Below are positions 45,274 to 54,515 of a DNA stretch of 64,000 bases, piece by piece. The stretch's first letter is position 1; each line of letters opens with the position of its first letter. Both the position numbers and the translations under genes were made by a program. Below the pieces are notes generated by a model that saw only the letters and a list, made by a program, of their open reading frames with translations, searched no databases and was not told the origin of the DNA. This DNA is from JAOUEA01 sp963790335 (GTDB lineage Bacteria > Actinomycetota > UBA4738 > HRBIN12). The stretch lies in contig CAWBOB010000007.1 of the NCBI GenBank assembly GCA_963790335.1, positions 310,001-374,000 of the forward strand, written 5' to 3'.

Positions 45274-46242
45274 GTGAGCGATCAGGTGGTGCGACGCGCG
45301 GTCGACGCCGTCCTCGAGGCGTCGGTGGTCGGGAGCTTCACCAAGGTCGGGTACGAGACGCGACGACGCCTGTTCGATTGGCAGGATCTCGCGTCCCTCG
45401 ACATGCAGGGACGCACGGCCGTGATCACCGGCGGCAACTCCGGGCTCGGTCTCGTCACCGCCAGGGCGCTCGCGGGCATCGGCTGCTCGGTGCGGATCGT
45501 CGCGCGTGACGCGCAGCGCGGCCGGGCCGCGCTCGACGAGATCTCGGCCGAGGGCAGCTCACCAGCCGAGATGTTCGTCGCCGACATGTCGTCGCTCGAT
45601 GACGTGCGGCGGCTCGCGAGCGAGATCCGAGAACGGGAACCGCGGCTCGACGTGCTCGTGCACAACGCCGGCGCGCTCCTCCCCGAGCGCCGCGAGTCGG
45701 TCGACGGGCACGAGATGACGTTCGCCACCATGGTGCTCGGGCCCTACCTGTTGACGAGAGAGCTCGCGCCCTTGGTGCGGTCGGCGCCGGCAGGCGGGCG
45801 TGTGGTGTGGATCTCGAGCGGCGGCATGTACACCCAGCCGCTCGACGTCGACTCGCTCGAGATGGGATCGGTCGACTACGACGGGGCGAGAGCCTATGCC
45901 CGGGCCAAGCGAGCCCAGGTCGTGCTCGCAGAGGAGTGGGCGAAGCAGCTGCGCGACGACGGGGTGGCGGTGCACGCGATGCACCCGGGCTGGGCGGACA
46001 CGCCGGGACTCGAGACAGGATTGCCGGGTTTCAGAACGGTGCTCGGCCCCCTCTTGCGTTCGGCAGAGCAAGGCGCCGACACCATCGTGTGGCTCGCGGC
46101 GGCCGACGAGCCCGGGCGTGTGACGGGCAAGTTCTGGCTCGATCGTGCTCCACGCTCGACGGAGAAGGTCGTGCCGTCGCGCGCCACATCCGAGGAACGC
46201 GCCAAGCTCTGGGCGCGTTGCGAGCGCCTCACGGCGGGCTGA
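45274..46242 (+). CDS. Short-chain dehydrogenase/reductase (DHRS12-like)
   Basis: A 322-residue SDR with a 45-residue N-terminal extension, as in DHRS12-type enzymes. The NAD(P) loop is TGGNSGLGLVTARAL, followed by LVHNAGAL and the catalytic Ser in VVWISSGGMYT. The YxxxK motif is YARAKRAQ. HPGWADTPGLETGLPGF fits the substrate loop. It converges on argH with a 53-nt gap. Substrate unknown. Confidence 0.93.
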   Translation: MSDQVVRRAVDAVLEASVVGSFTKVGYETRRRLFDWQDLASLDMQGRTAVITGGNSGLGLVTARALAGIGCSVRIVARDAQRGRAALDEISAEGSSPAEMFVADMSSLDDVRRLASEIREREPRLDVLVHNAGALLPERRESVDGHEMTFATMVLGPYLLTRELAPLVRSAPAGGRVVWISSGGMYTQPLDVDSLEMGSVDYDGARAYARAKRAQVVLAEEWAKQLRDDGVAVHAMHPGWADTPGLETGLPGFRTVLGPLLRSAEQGADTIVWLAAADEPGRVTGKFWLDRAPRSTEKVVPSRATSEERAKLWARCERLTAG

Positions 46243-46295
46243 TCACCGTGGGGATGGCCGCCATCGGCGAGAATCATGCGAGCGCGGGCGAGCCA

Positions 46296-47699
46296 TCATC
46301 TCCCACCGTGCAGCGTCGCCGGCCGATCGGCGAGCGCCATCTCGAGGGCGTCGGCCTGAGCCTGCACGCTCCGGGGCGACGGGCCCCCGGGCATCGCTCG
46401 AGCAGCGATGCTCCGGGTCGGATCCAGCATCGCGGCGCCCGCAGGTACCCCGAACGCCTTCCATTCGGCCTCGGTGAGGTCGCTGAGCCGCCGGCCTTGC
46501 TCGTCGAGACGCCGAAGCAACTCGCCGGTGCGGCCGTGGGCCTCGCGGAAGGGAACACCGGTCAGCACGAGGGCTTCGGCGAGGTCGGTGGCGTAGAGCC
46601 CATCGTCGGCACAAGCGCTCCGCATCGCGGCGGGATCGACGCGTATCGTGGCGACGGCGCCCGTGATCGCCGGGAGCACGAGCTCCAGCGTGTCGGTGGC
46701 GTCGAACACGGGTTCCTTGTCCTCCTGCAGGTCACGGTGGTAGCCGAGCGGGAGACCCTGCAGCAGCGAGGTCACGGCGGCGAAGCTCGCCGCGACGCGA
46801 GCCGCCTTGCCGCGCACGAGCTCGGCCGTGTCGGGGTTCCGCTTCTGCGGCATCATGCTCGACCCGGTCGAGTACGCCTCGTCGAGCGCCATCCAGCCGA
46901 GTGATTCGTCGCTCCAGCGAGCGAGATCCGCCGCGAGCCGCGAGAGGTGGGTCGCGCAGATCGTCGCGACAGCCAGGTACTCCTGCACGAAGTCGCGGTC
47001 GCTGACCGCGTCGATGGAGTTGCCGAACGCCCGTCGCATGCCGAGGTCGGTGGCCGTCGCACCGGGATCGAGCCCGAGCGTCGAGGTCGCGAGTGCGCCG
47101 GCCCCGAGCGGCGATGTCGAGGTGCGCTCCGACCAGTCGCGCAGGCGCTCGAGGTCGCGCGCGAGCCCCCAGGCATGCGCGAGCAGGTGATGGCCGAGCG
47201 TGACGGGCTGGGCGAGACGCGCATGCGTGGTCCCCGGCATCGCGGTCTCGCTGTGCTCGCGCCCGCGTGCGATCAGCGCGCCGATGAGCGAGACGACCCC
47301 CTCGTCGATACGCGATGCCGTCCCGAGCATCCACAGGCGCAGATCGGTGACGACGAGATCGTTGCGCGACCTTCCAGCGTGCAGCTTCGCCCCGATGTCA
47401 CCGAGCCGGTCGGTGACCCCGCGCTCGACCGCCGAGTGGATGTCCTCATCGAGGTCGCTGAAGACGAACCTGCCCGAGGCGATGTCGCTGCCCACCGCCT
47501 CGAGTGCTTCCTCGAGCGCCGTCGCCTCGCGGGCATCGACGAGCCCCGCACGCGCCAACGCGGCCACGTGCGCGATCGAAGCCTGCACATCGGCCGCCGC
47601 GAGCCGCACGTCGACGTGCAACGAACGGCCGAGCGCATGCGCGACGGGCGCGGGCGGCGTCGAGAACCGCCCCGCCCAGAGCGGACGCTCGTCGGTCAC
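46296..47699 (-). CDS. argH: Argininosuccinate lyase
   Basis: The last step of arginine synthesis: argininosuccinate to arginine and fumarate. The 467 residues have normal length. It shows LDEDIHSAVERGVTDRLGDIG, KLHAGRSRNDLVVTDLRLW, the catalytic loop GSSMMPQKRNPDTAELVRGK and LPLGYHRDLQEDKEPVFD. The GTG start overlaps the argG stop by 4 nt. It is the last gene of the arg operon. Confidence 0.97.
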   Translation of the reverse strand: MTDERPLWAGRFSTPPAPVAHALGRSLHVDVRLAAADVQASIAHVAALARAGLVDAREATALEEALEAVGSDIASGRFVFSDLDEDIHSAVERGVTDRLGDIGAKLHAGRSRNDLVVTDLRLWMLGTASRIDEGVVSLIGALIARGREHSETAMPGTTHARLAQPVTLGHHLLAHAWGLARDLERLRDWSERTSTSPLGAGALATSTLGLDPGATATDLGMRRAFGNSIDAVSDRDFVQEYLAVATICATHLSRLAADLARWSDESLGWMALDEAYSTGSSMMPQKRNPDTAELVRGKAARVAASFAAVTSLLQGLPLGYHRDLQEDKEPVFDATDTLELVLPAITGAVATIRVDPAAMRSACADDGLYATDLAEALVLTGVPFREAHGRTGELLRRLDEQGRRLSDLTEAEWKAFGVPAGAAMLDPTRSIAARAMPGGPSPRSVQAQADALEMALADRPATLHGGR

Positions 47700-48916
47700 G
47701 CGCCGCTTCCCTGCTTCGCCGACCACACCTTGAGCGGGAGACCGTAGAGCCGCACGTATCCCTTGGCGTCGGACTGGTCGAAGGCGTCCCCGCTGCCGTA
47801 GGTGGCGAGCGACAGGTCGTAGAGCGAGTGCGCGCTCCGGCGTCCGACGACCGTGCACGCACCCGGTTCGAAGCGCAGCCGCACGTCACCCGTCACATGC
47901 TGCTGGGTGGCCTCGACATAGGCGTCGATGGCGGAACGAAGCGGCGAGAACCAGTGCCCGTCGTAGACGAGGTCGGCCCAGCGCTGCTCGAGCTGCGGCT
48001 TGTGATGCGCGAGATCGCGCTCGAGGGTGAGGTCCTCGAGCGCCTGATGGGCGCGGATGATCGCGAGGGCGGCCGGCACTTCGTAGAGTTCGCGGCTCTT
48101 GATGCCGACGCGGCGGTTCTCGATCATGTCGACGCGCCCGAAGCCGTAGGCGCCACCGAGCACGTCCAGCCGCCGGATCACCTCGGACAGCGGAAGGCGC
48201 TCGCCCTCGAGCGCCGTGGGCACACCCCCCTCGAAGCCCACCGTGACCTCCGCAGGCTCCGCGGGGCGGTCCGACGGTGCTGCGGTCCGCTCGAAGGCGT
48301 CCTCGGGTGGTGCCGCCCACGGGTCCTCGAGCGGACCGCACTCGGCGGTACGTCCCCAGATGTTCTCGTCGACCGAGTAGGTCGTGACCACGTCGGCGAT
48401 GGGGATGCCCCATTCCTCGGCGAGCGCGATCGCCTTCTCCCGCGGGATGTTCGCGTCACGGATCGGCGCGAGCACCTCCAGATCGGGCGCGAGCACGCCG
48501 AAGGCGACCTCGAACCGCACCTGGTCGTTGCCCTTGCCGGTACAACCGTGCGCGACGACGCCCGCGCCGACGTCGCGTGCAGCCTTCACCACTTCCTGCG
48601 CGATGCAGGGCCGGGCGAGCCCCGAGACCATCGGATACGTGCCCTCGTAGAGGCCGTTGGCCTTGATCGCGAGCGTGAGGAAGTCGGCCGCGAACCGATC
48701 GACGGCATCGACGACTCGCACCGTCGCGGCCCCGGCCGTGCGTCCGCGCTCGACGATCTCATCGAAGTCCTCCCGCTGGCCGACGTCGACCGCGATCGCG
48801 TGCACCTCGTAGCCCTGCTCCCCGAGCCAGCGGATCGTGACCGACGTGTCGAGCCCACCGCTGTAGGCGAGCACCGCCGTGCGACCCGTGACCTTCACGC
48901 CAGTTCCGAACGTCAT
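47696..48916 (-). CDS. argG: Argininosuccinate synthase
   Basis: Joins citrulline and aspartate using ATP. Its 406 residues show the P-loop-type AVLAYSGGLDTSVTIRWL, GLARPCIAQEVVKAARDVGA, HGCTGKGNDQVRFE, YSVDENIWGRTAECGPLEDP and KSRELYEVPAALAII, all normal for ArgG. The frame is intact. Its ATG overlaps the argR stop by 1 nt (TGATG). Confidence 0.97.
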   Translation of the reverse strand: MTFGTGVKVTGRTAVLAYSGGLDTSVTIRWLGEQGYEVHAIAVDVGQREDFDEIVERGRTAGAATVRVVDAVDRFAADFLTLAIKANGLYEGTYPMVSGLARPCIAQEVVKAARDVGAGVVAHGCTGKGNDQVRFEVAFGVLAPDLEVLAPIRDANIPREKAIALAEEWGIPIADVVTTYSVDENIWGRTAECGPLEDPWAAPPEDAFERTAAPSDRPAEPAEVTVGFEGGVPTALEGERLPLSEVIRRLDVLGGAYGFGRVDMIENRRVGIKSRELYEVPAALAIIRAHQALEDLTLERDLAHHKPQLEQRWADLVYDGHWFSPLRSAIDAYVEATQQHVTGDVRLRFEPGACTVVGRRSAHSLYDLSLATYGSGDAFDQSDAKGYVRLYGLPLKVWSAKQGSGA

Positions 48917-49392
48917 CAGCGTGCCTCCATGATCTGCGTGAGCGATCGCTCGAGCGCTGGCGGCTTCACGCCGACACGCCCCAGGACCAGGATCGTGTTG
49001 TCACCGGCGATCGTGCCGGCCACCCCGTCGAGGCCGGCCCGGTCGATGCCTTCCGCCAGCGCCGCCGCGGCTCCCGGCGAGGTCCGGACGATGAGCCCCG
49101 CCTCGCTCGCCACGAACGACAGGGCGAACTCATCGAGCAGGTGCTGCAGCAGCGCCATCGGCCCGTAGGAACCTGCGTCACCCGGCACCACGTAGCGCGT
49201 GCCCCCGGCGTCGTGCACCCGCGCGAGACCGAGTTCTTCGATGTCGCGGCTGATCGTCGACTGGGTCGCATCGATCCCCAGGTAGGCGAGCCGCTCGCGG
49301 ATCTCGTGCTGGCTCGCCAGGGGCTCGGTCGATATGAGGCCGAGCATCGCCTGCTGACGCTTCGCCTTGGAAGCCCCGTTCGAGCGGCTCAC
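48916..49392 (-). CDS. argR: Arginine repressor (in frame with argD)
   Basis: A 158-residue regulator that binds ARG boxes with arginine as co-repressor. The N-terminal winged helix is KAKRQQAMLGLISTEPLASQ, HEIRERLAYLGIDATQSTISRDIEELGL; the C-terminal hexamer/arginine domain has GTIAGDNTILVLGR. The GTG start at 49392 is supported by GGGGGAGG 5 nt upstream. However, the argD frame enters it without a stop through a 30-residue linker. Whether ArgD-ArgR is a real fusion is uncertain. Confidence 0.93.
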   Translation of the reverse strand: MSRSNGASKAKRQQAMLGLISTEPLASQHEIRERLAYLGIDATQSTISRDIEELGLARVHDAGGTRYVVPGDAGSYGPMALLQHLLDEFALSFVASEAGLIVRTSPGAAAALAEGIDRAGLDGVAGTIAGDNTILVLGRVGVKPPALERSLTQIMEAR

Positions 49393-50615
49393 GAGGGCCT
49401 CCCCCACGCGATTGCCTCCGGCGCGAGCCCGCCCGGGCCCGGCCGCGATCCCGGACCCCAGCACGTCGCCGACCGCGAGGCCGAACGCACCTGCGGCCAG
49501 GGCGACCTCGGGGTCGCTCGCCGTCAGCGGCGGCGACATGCGCACCACATCGGCACCGGCCGTCGTCGCGAGCACGCCATGGCCGATCATCGCCAGCACC
49601 ACGTCGTGCGCGACGGCGCGGGCGAGCCGGAACCCCCAGAGGCAGCCGCGCCCGCGCGCTTCCAGCACCGCACCTTCGGGCGCGGCGGCGAGGGCCGCCG
49701 TCGGCAGCGACCCGCCGATCGTGGTCGCCCGCTCGAGCAGTCCGTCTCGCTCGATCGTGTCGAGCACCGCGAGGGCGCCGGCGCAGACGACCGGTCCTCC
49801 TCCGAACGTGGACCCGTGTTCACCGGCGGCGAAGGCGATCTCCGATCGCGCCATCATCGCGCCGATCGGGAGTCCTCCCCCGAGCGCCTTCGCGAGGGTG
49901 AGCACGTCGGCTTCGACACCGGCATGCTGCAGCGCCGCCCAGTCGCCGCAGCGGCCGATGCCCGACTGCACCTCGTCGGCGACGAGCAGCGCCTTCCGCT
50001 CGTCGCAGAGGGCGCGCACGCCACGCAGGTACCGGTCGTCGAGCGGCACGACGCCGCCCTCGCCCATGACCGGCTCGAGCAGCACCGCGCCGACCTCGCC
50101 GGTCATCGCAGCGTCGAGCGCCCCCAGATCGCCGGGCGGCACGAACCGGAACCAGTCCACCAAGGGTTCGAAGCCGGTGCGCTTCGACGGCTGCCCGGTC
50201 GCGGCGAGCGTGGCGGTCGTACGCCCGTGGAACGAGCCGTCGAGCGTGACGATCGCCGGCCTGCCCTCGGCGAGCCCGCGCTTGCGCGCGAGCTTGATCG
50301 CGGCCTCGTTCGCCTCGGCACCTGAGTTGCAGAAGAACACCTGCGCGTGGCGCACCGGCATGAGGGAGGCGAGTCGGGCTGCGAGCGCGGCCTGCGGCTC
50401 GCTCGCGAACAGGTTGCTGACCATGTCGAGCACCCCGACCTGGCGGCCGACCGCTTCCACCCAGGAGGGTGCGAATGACCGAGCACGTTCACACCGAGCG
50501 CACCGGCGAAGTCGAGGTACTCGCGGCCGGCGTCGTCCCAGACACGGGAACCCTCGCCGCGCACCAGCGTGAGCGGGAAGCGCACGTAGGTGGGCATCAC
50601 GTGCGGCTCGTTCAT
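49393..50615 (-). CDS. argD: Acetylornithine aminotransferase (frame break near 50463)
   Basis: PLP enzyme converting N-acetylglutamate semialdehyde to acetylornithine. N-terminal part: PTYVRFPLTLVRGEGSRVWD and FAGALGVNVLGHSHP. After that one base is missing, and the protein continues WVEAVGRQVGVLDMVSNLFA, FFCNSGAEANEAAIKLARK, LLVADEVQSGIGRCG and the PLP lysine in LTLAKALGGGLPIGAM. It ends near AFGLAVGDVL. No stop separates it from argR; the end given here is the base before the argR GTG. The ATG overlaps the argB stop by 4 nt. No argF gene lies between argD and argR, unlike the common order. Confidence 0.93.
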
Positions 50616-51547
50616 CGCTGCACGCCCTCCTCGTCGAGGGTCGACGCGTCGGGCGTGACCATGGTGCCCACGCCCTCGGGCGTGAACAGCTCGAGCACGA
50701 GCGCGTGCTCCACCCGCCCGTCGACGAGGTGCACGCGCCCGACGCCCGACGCCAGCGCGGCGACCGCGCTCTCGAGCTTCGGGATCATGCCTCCGCTCAC
50801 CACCCCCGGCTGCTCGAGCAACTCGAGGCACTGCTCCGCCGAGAGCTCGCTCAACAGATGGCCGCCCGAACCGATCACACCCGGCACGTCGTTGATGAAG
50901 ACGAGCTTCTCGGCGCCGAGCTCGATCGCGAGCTGGCTCGCGACCACATCGGCGTTCACGTTGTAGGCCTGGCCAGTGGTCTCGTCGACCGCGATGCTCG
51001 CGACGACCGGCACGAAACGCTGCGCGGTGAGGGTGCGGAGCACGTCGGCGTTCACGTGCACGACCTCGCCCACGAAACCCAGATCGGGGCCCGACTGCTT
51101 CCGCGCGAGCAGCAGCCCGCCGTCGACGCCCGATAGACCCACCGCGCGCACGCCCCCAGTCACGAGCGACGCCACGACATCGGTGTTGAGCTTGCCGGCG
51201 AGCACCATCGTCGCGACATCGAGCGTGGCGGCGTCGGTCACGCGCAGGCCGTCGACGAACGCCGTCTCGATGCCGAGACGCTCGCTGAGGGTCGTCACCT
51301 GCGGGCCACCCCCGTGCACCACCACCGACGTGATGCCGGCGCTCTGCAGCAACGAGATGTCCTCGGCGAACGACGAGGCGAGGTTCCGCGGAAGCGTGGC
51401 CGCGTCCATCGCGGCTCCGCCGATCTTCACGACGATCACCCGGCCGTGGTGCTCCCGCATGAAGGGCAGCGCCTCGAGCAGCGTTCGCGCCTTGGCGACG
51501 GTGCGCTGCCTGATCTGCGGCGGAAGGTCGACCTGGCCCGCGTTCAC
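50612..51547 (-). CDS. argB: Acetylglutamate kinase
   Basis: Phosphorylates N-acetylglutamate; usually the arginine-inhibited step. Its 311 residues show VIVVKIGGAAMD, TSVVVHGGGPQVTTLSERLG, VGLSGVDGGLLLARK, AYNVNADVVASQLAIELGAE and GGMIPKLESAVAALASGVG. The N-terminal helix (RQRTVAKARTLLEALPFMRE) is the extension linked with arginine-sensitive hexameric forms. The GTG start overlaps the argJ stop by 4 nt. The frame is intact. Confidence 0.97.
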   Translation of the reverse strand: MNAGQVDLPPQIRQRTVAKARTLLEALPFMREHHGRVIVVKIGGAAMDAATLPRNLASSFAEDISLLQSAGITSVVVHGGGPQVTTLSERLGIETAFVDGLRVTDAATLDVATMVLAGKLNTDVVASLVTGGVRAVGLSGVDGGLLLARKQSGPDLGFVGEVVHVNADVLRTLTAQRFVPVVASIAVDETTGQAYNVNADVVASQLAIELGAEKLVFINDVPGVIGSGGHLLSELSAEQCLELLEQPGVVSGGMIPKLESAVAALASGVGRVHLVDGRVEHALVLELFTPEGVGTMVTPDASTLDEEGVQR

Positions 51548-52750
51548 GTCGTGTACTCCCCGTTGATGCGCACGTACTCGTAGCTCAGGTCGCATCCGTA
51601 GGCGCGGCTCGAACCGGACCCGCGGCCGAGACGCACCCGCACCCGGACCTCCGCTTCCTTCATCGCGGCGCGGGCTTCGTCGGCGAGCGTCGAAGCGGGC
51701 TCGAAGTACGCCCGGGGGATCACGCCGTGCGACGCCACCGCGACCTCGCCGATCCAGACGTCGAGGGTGGACGCATCGATCGCGACGCCGGAGGCGCCCA
51801 CGGCCTGCAGCACACGGCCCGGGTTCGGATCGCCCCCGAAGACCGCGGTCTTCACGAGCGGCGAGTCGGCGACGGCCTTCGCGACCCGCCGCGCATCGCG
51901 CTCGCTCGCTGCTCCGTCGACGTCGACGATCAGCACGTGGGTGGCTCCCTCGGCATCCGCGGCGAGCTGCAGGACGAGCGACGCGGCGACCGCGTCGATC
52001 GCGCCTGCGAGCGCATCCCAGCCCGGTCGATCCAGGCCGGAGCGCCGCACCGGCGCGCGCGCCGCTCGCCAGCACCAGCACGGTGTCGTTGGTGGAGCTG
52101 CAGCCGTCGACGGTGAGCCCGTTGAATCGCGGCGCGAGACGCTCGGCGGCTAGGCGTTGCAGATCCTCGCCGGCCACGCGGGCGTCGGTCGTCACGAACG
52201 CGAGCATCGTGGCGAGGCTCGGCGCGATCATGCCCACGCCCTTGGCACACCCGCCGACCCGAACGCCGCCCGCGCCATCGGCGCTCGCCTGCTTGGGCAC
52301 GGTGTCGGTCGTCATGATCGCGCGCGCGAACGTCTCGCCGCCGTCTTCCGACGGCGAGAGCGCACCGACGAGGCCGGGAAGCGCCGCTTTCATCGCGTCG
52401 ACGTGCAGCGGCTCCCCGATCACGCCGGTGGAGCACGGCAGCACCTCGTCGGGGGCGGCGCCGAGCAGTGAGGCGACCGCCGCGGTCGTCGCGAGCGCGT
52501 CCTGCACGCCGCGCGAACCCGTCGCCGCGTTCGCCTGGCCGCTGTTCACGAGCGCGGCTCGAACGGGGCCGCGCGCGAGGCGGTCCCTCCCGACCTCCAC
52601 CGGCGCGGCCCGAACGGAGTTGGTCGTGAACAGCGCCGCGGCCGAGGTGCCCGGGTCGCCGATGAGGAGGCCGAGATCGACGAGGCCGCTCGGCTTGAAG
52701 CCCGCCGTCACGCCGGCGGCCCGGAACCCGAGCGGATAGGTCACGCTCAC
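51544..52750 (-). CDS. argJ: Glutamate N-acetyltransferase / ornithine acetyltransferase (frameshift near 52050)
   Basis: Transfers acetyl from acetylornithine to glutamate (and often from acetyl-CoA), recycling the acetyl group. It shows GFRAAGVTAGFKPSG, ALFTTNSVRAAPV, SGQANAATGSRG, the self-cleavage site in APSLATMLAFVTTDA (before Thr), and FNGLTVDGCSSTNDTVLVLA. After LASGARA one inserted base shifts the frame; the remainder (GDPNPGRVLQAVGAS, YGCDLSYEYVRINGEYTT) is complete. Span is one base over a multiple of three. GTG starts at 52750 and 52744 are both possible. Confidence 0.94.
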
Positions 52751-52766
52751 GGCGACGGCACCTCGC

Positions 52767-53820
52767 TCACGGGTAGACCGCCAGGGACGGGAGCCCTTCC
52801 GTCTCGTCGAACCCGAGGACGAGATTGAGGTTCTGGATCGCCTGCCCGGCAGCGCCTTTGACGAGGTTGTCGACGGCCCCCACCACGACCGCGGTGCCCG
52901 TGCGCGGATCGGCCACCGCCTGGAGCTCGATCACGTTGGTGCCCCGCACGCGCTTGGAGTCCGCCATCGCACCGGGCGCCAGCACGCGCACGAACGGACG
53001 ACCGGCGTATGCCACCGTGAGCGCCTCGGTGAGCGTCTCGGTCGTGGCCCCGTCGGTGAGCGTGGCATAGCTCGTCGTGAGCACGCCACGCACCGCCGGC
53101 ACGAGGTGCGGCACGAACAGCACGGGCGGCGCGGCGCCCGTCGCGAGCTCGAGCCCCCGCTCGATCTCCGGCGTGTGCTGGTGACCCGGCACGCGGTAAG
53201 GCCGAACACTCTCCTCGGTCGATGCGAACGACATCGCCTCGCCCGTGGATCGGCCGGCGCCGGACAGGCCGGTCTTCCCGTCGACCCGGATCGCGCCGGG
53301 CTCGATCAGCCCGTCGCCGAGCAGGGGTGCCAGGCCGAGGATCGCCGCGGTCGCGTAGCAGCCGGGGTTCGCGACGAGCTCCGCCCCGGCGATCTGCGCG
53401 CCGAAGAGCTCCGGCACGCCGTAGACCGCCTTCTCGAGCAGCGGCCGGCGCGGGATGCTCGAACCCGTACCACTGCGGATACTCGTCGGCGCGGAGGCGG
53501 AAGTCGCCCGCGAGATCCACCACCCGCACGCCCGCCTCGACCAGCTCGGGCACGATCGTCGAGCTGGCGCCGTTGGGAAGCGCCGAGAGCACGACCTCGG
53601 CCACATCGGCGATCGCTCGCGTCTCGATCGGTTGCAGCACCTGCGACGCGAGGGGCGAGGGTGCCAGATGCGGATGCACCTCGGCGAGCGTCTTGCCGGC
53701 CGACTCCTTCGCTCCAAGGAACGTCACCTCCGCGCGGCGGTGCAACGTCAGCAGGCGCACCAGCTCGCCCCCGGCATATCCGGAGGCTCCGAGCACGGCG
53801 ACAGCGTGGTTGGAGGACAT
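52767..53820 (-). CDS. argC: N-acetyl-gamma-glutamyl-phosphate reductase (frameshift near 53445)
   Basis: NADPH-dependent reduction of acetylglutamyl phosphate. The Rossmann start is VAVLGASGYAGGELVRLL; then LSALPNGASSTIVPELV. After EHPAP one inserted base breaks the frame, which continues YGVPELFGAQIAG, the catalytic Cys in LVANPGCYATAAIL, and HTPEIERGLELATG to a stop at 52767. It is first in the operon argC-J-B-D-R-G-H, with most junctions overlapping. An ARG-box-like palindrome lies 4 nt before the ATG. Confidence 0.94.
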
Positions 53821-53823
53821 GGC

Positions 53824-53835
53824 GCATAAGTATGC
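53824..53835. promoter_or_regulatory. ARG-box-like operator before argC
   Basis: GCATA-AG-TATGC, a dyad with 2-nt centre inside an AT-rich patch of an otherwise GC-rich region. The half-site spacing is that of ArgR operators in other bacteria. It begins 4 nt upstream of the argC ATG, so ArgR bound here would block initiation at a leaderless or near-leaderless promoter. Confidence 0.6.
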
Positions 53836-53907
53836 GAAAGCTGGATAAAGATGACAAGGCGGCGTAGCATCGCAGGCGTCGCAGGCCTCGAGGAGGTCCG
53901 CCGGGGG

Positions 53908-53913
53908 TAGGCT
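53908..53913 (+). promoter_or_regulatory. -10 box of RmlC-like gene
   Basis: TAGGCT, then 8 nt, then GTG at 53922. The GTG at 53916 would lie only 2 nt from the box. Confidence 0.5.
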
Positions 53914-53921
53914 GCGTGACC

Positions 53922-54482
53922 GTGCACGAACCCCGCTCGCCGACGACCCCTTTCGAGGGCCTGTGGATCTTCGAGCTCGACGTGATCGACGACGCGGAAC
54001 GGCCGGGCTCGTCGTTCCGCGAGGTGTGGCGGAGCGATCGGCTCAGCGACCTCGGGCTCGCCGATCTCGGACCGATGCAATGGAACGTCGCCGAGTCACC
54101 CGAAGGCACGCTCCGGGGCATCCACGCGGAACCGTGGGACAAGCTCGTGCACGTGATCACCGGGGAGGCGTTCGCCGCGATCGTGGATCTCCGCCCGGAC
54201 TCACCCTCGGCCGGCGAGGTGTGGACCGGCAGGCTCGACCGCTCGAACGCCGTGCTCGTCGAGCGGGGGCTCGGCAACTCCTACCAGGTGGTCAGCGATC
54301 GCGCGGCCTACGCCTACCTCGTCAACGGACGTTGGGAGCGCGGCGTCAGCTACCCGTCGGTGCGATGGAACGACGTCGAACTCGCGATCGACTGGCCGAT
54401 CGTCGACGAACGGCTCTCGATGAGCGCCAAGGACCGACGGAACCCCACGCTCGCGGACCATTGGCGAGCCGTAACGACGTAG
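53922..54482 (+). CDS. RmlC-like sugar 3,5-epimerase/cupin
   Basis: A 186-residue dTDP-4-dehydrorhamnose 3,5-epimerase family protein. SSFREVWRSDRLSDLGLADL, QWNVAESPEGTLRGIHAEPW (with the conserved His) and DKLVHVITGEAFAAIVDLR form the cupin core; LGNSYQVVSDRAAYAYLVNG follows. No other dTDP-sugar genes are nearby, so a role in rhamnose synthesis is not established. It diverges from the arg operon. Confidence 0.88.
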   Translation: MHEPRSPTTPFEGLWIFELDVIDDAERPGSSFREVWRSDRLSDLGLADLGPMQWNVAESPEGTLRGIHAEPWDKLVHVITGEAFAAIVDLRPDSPSAGEVWTGRLDRSNAVLVERGLGNSYQVVSDRAAYAYLVNGRWERGVSYPSVRWNDVELAIDWPIVDERLSMSAKDRRNPTLADHWRAVTT

Positions 54483-54515
54483 CCGGCGCGAGGCCGCGCC
54501 CGGTCGTTCGCGCGG

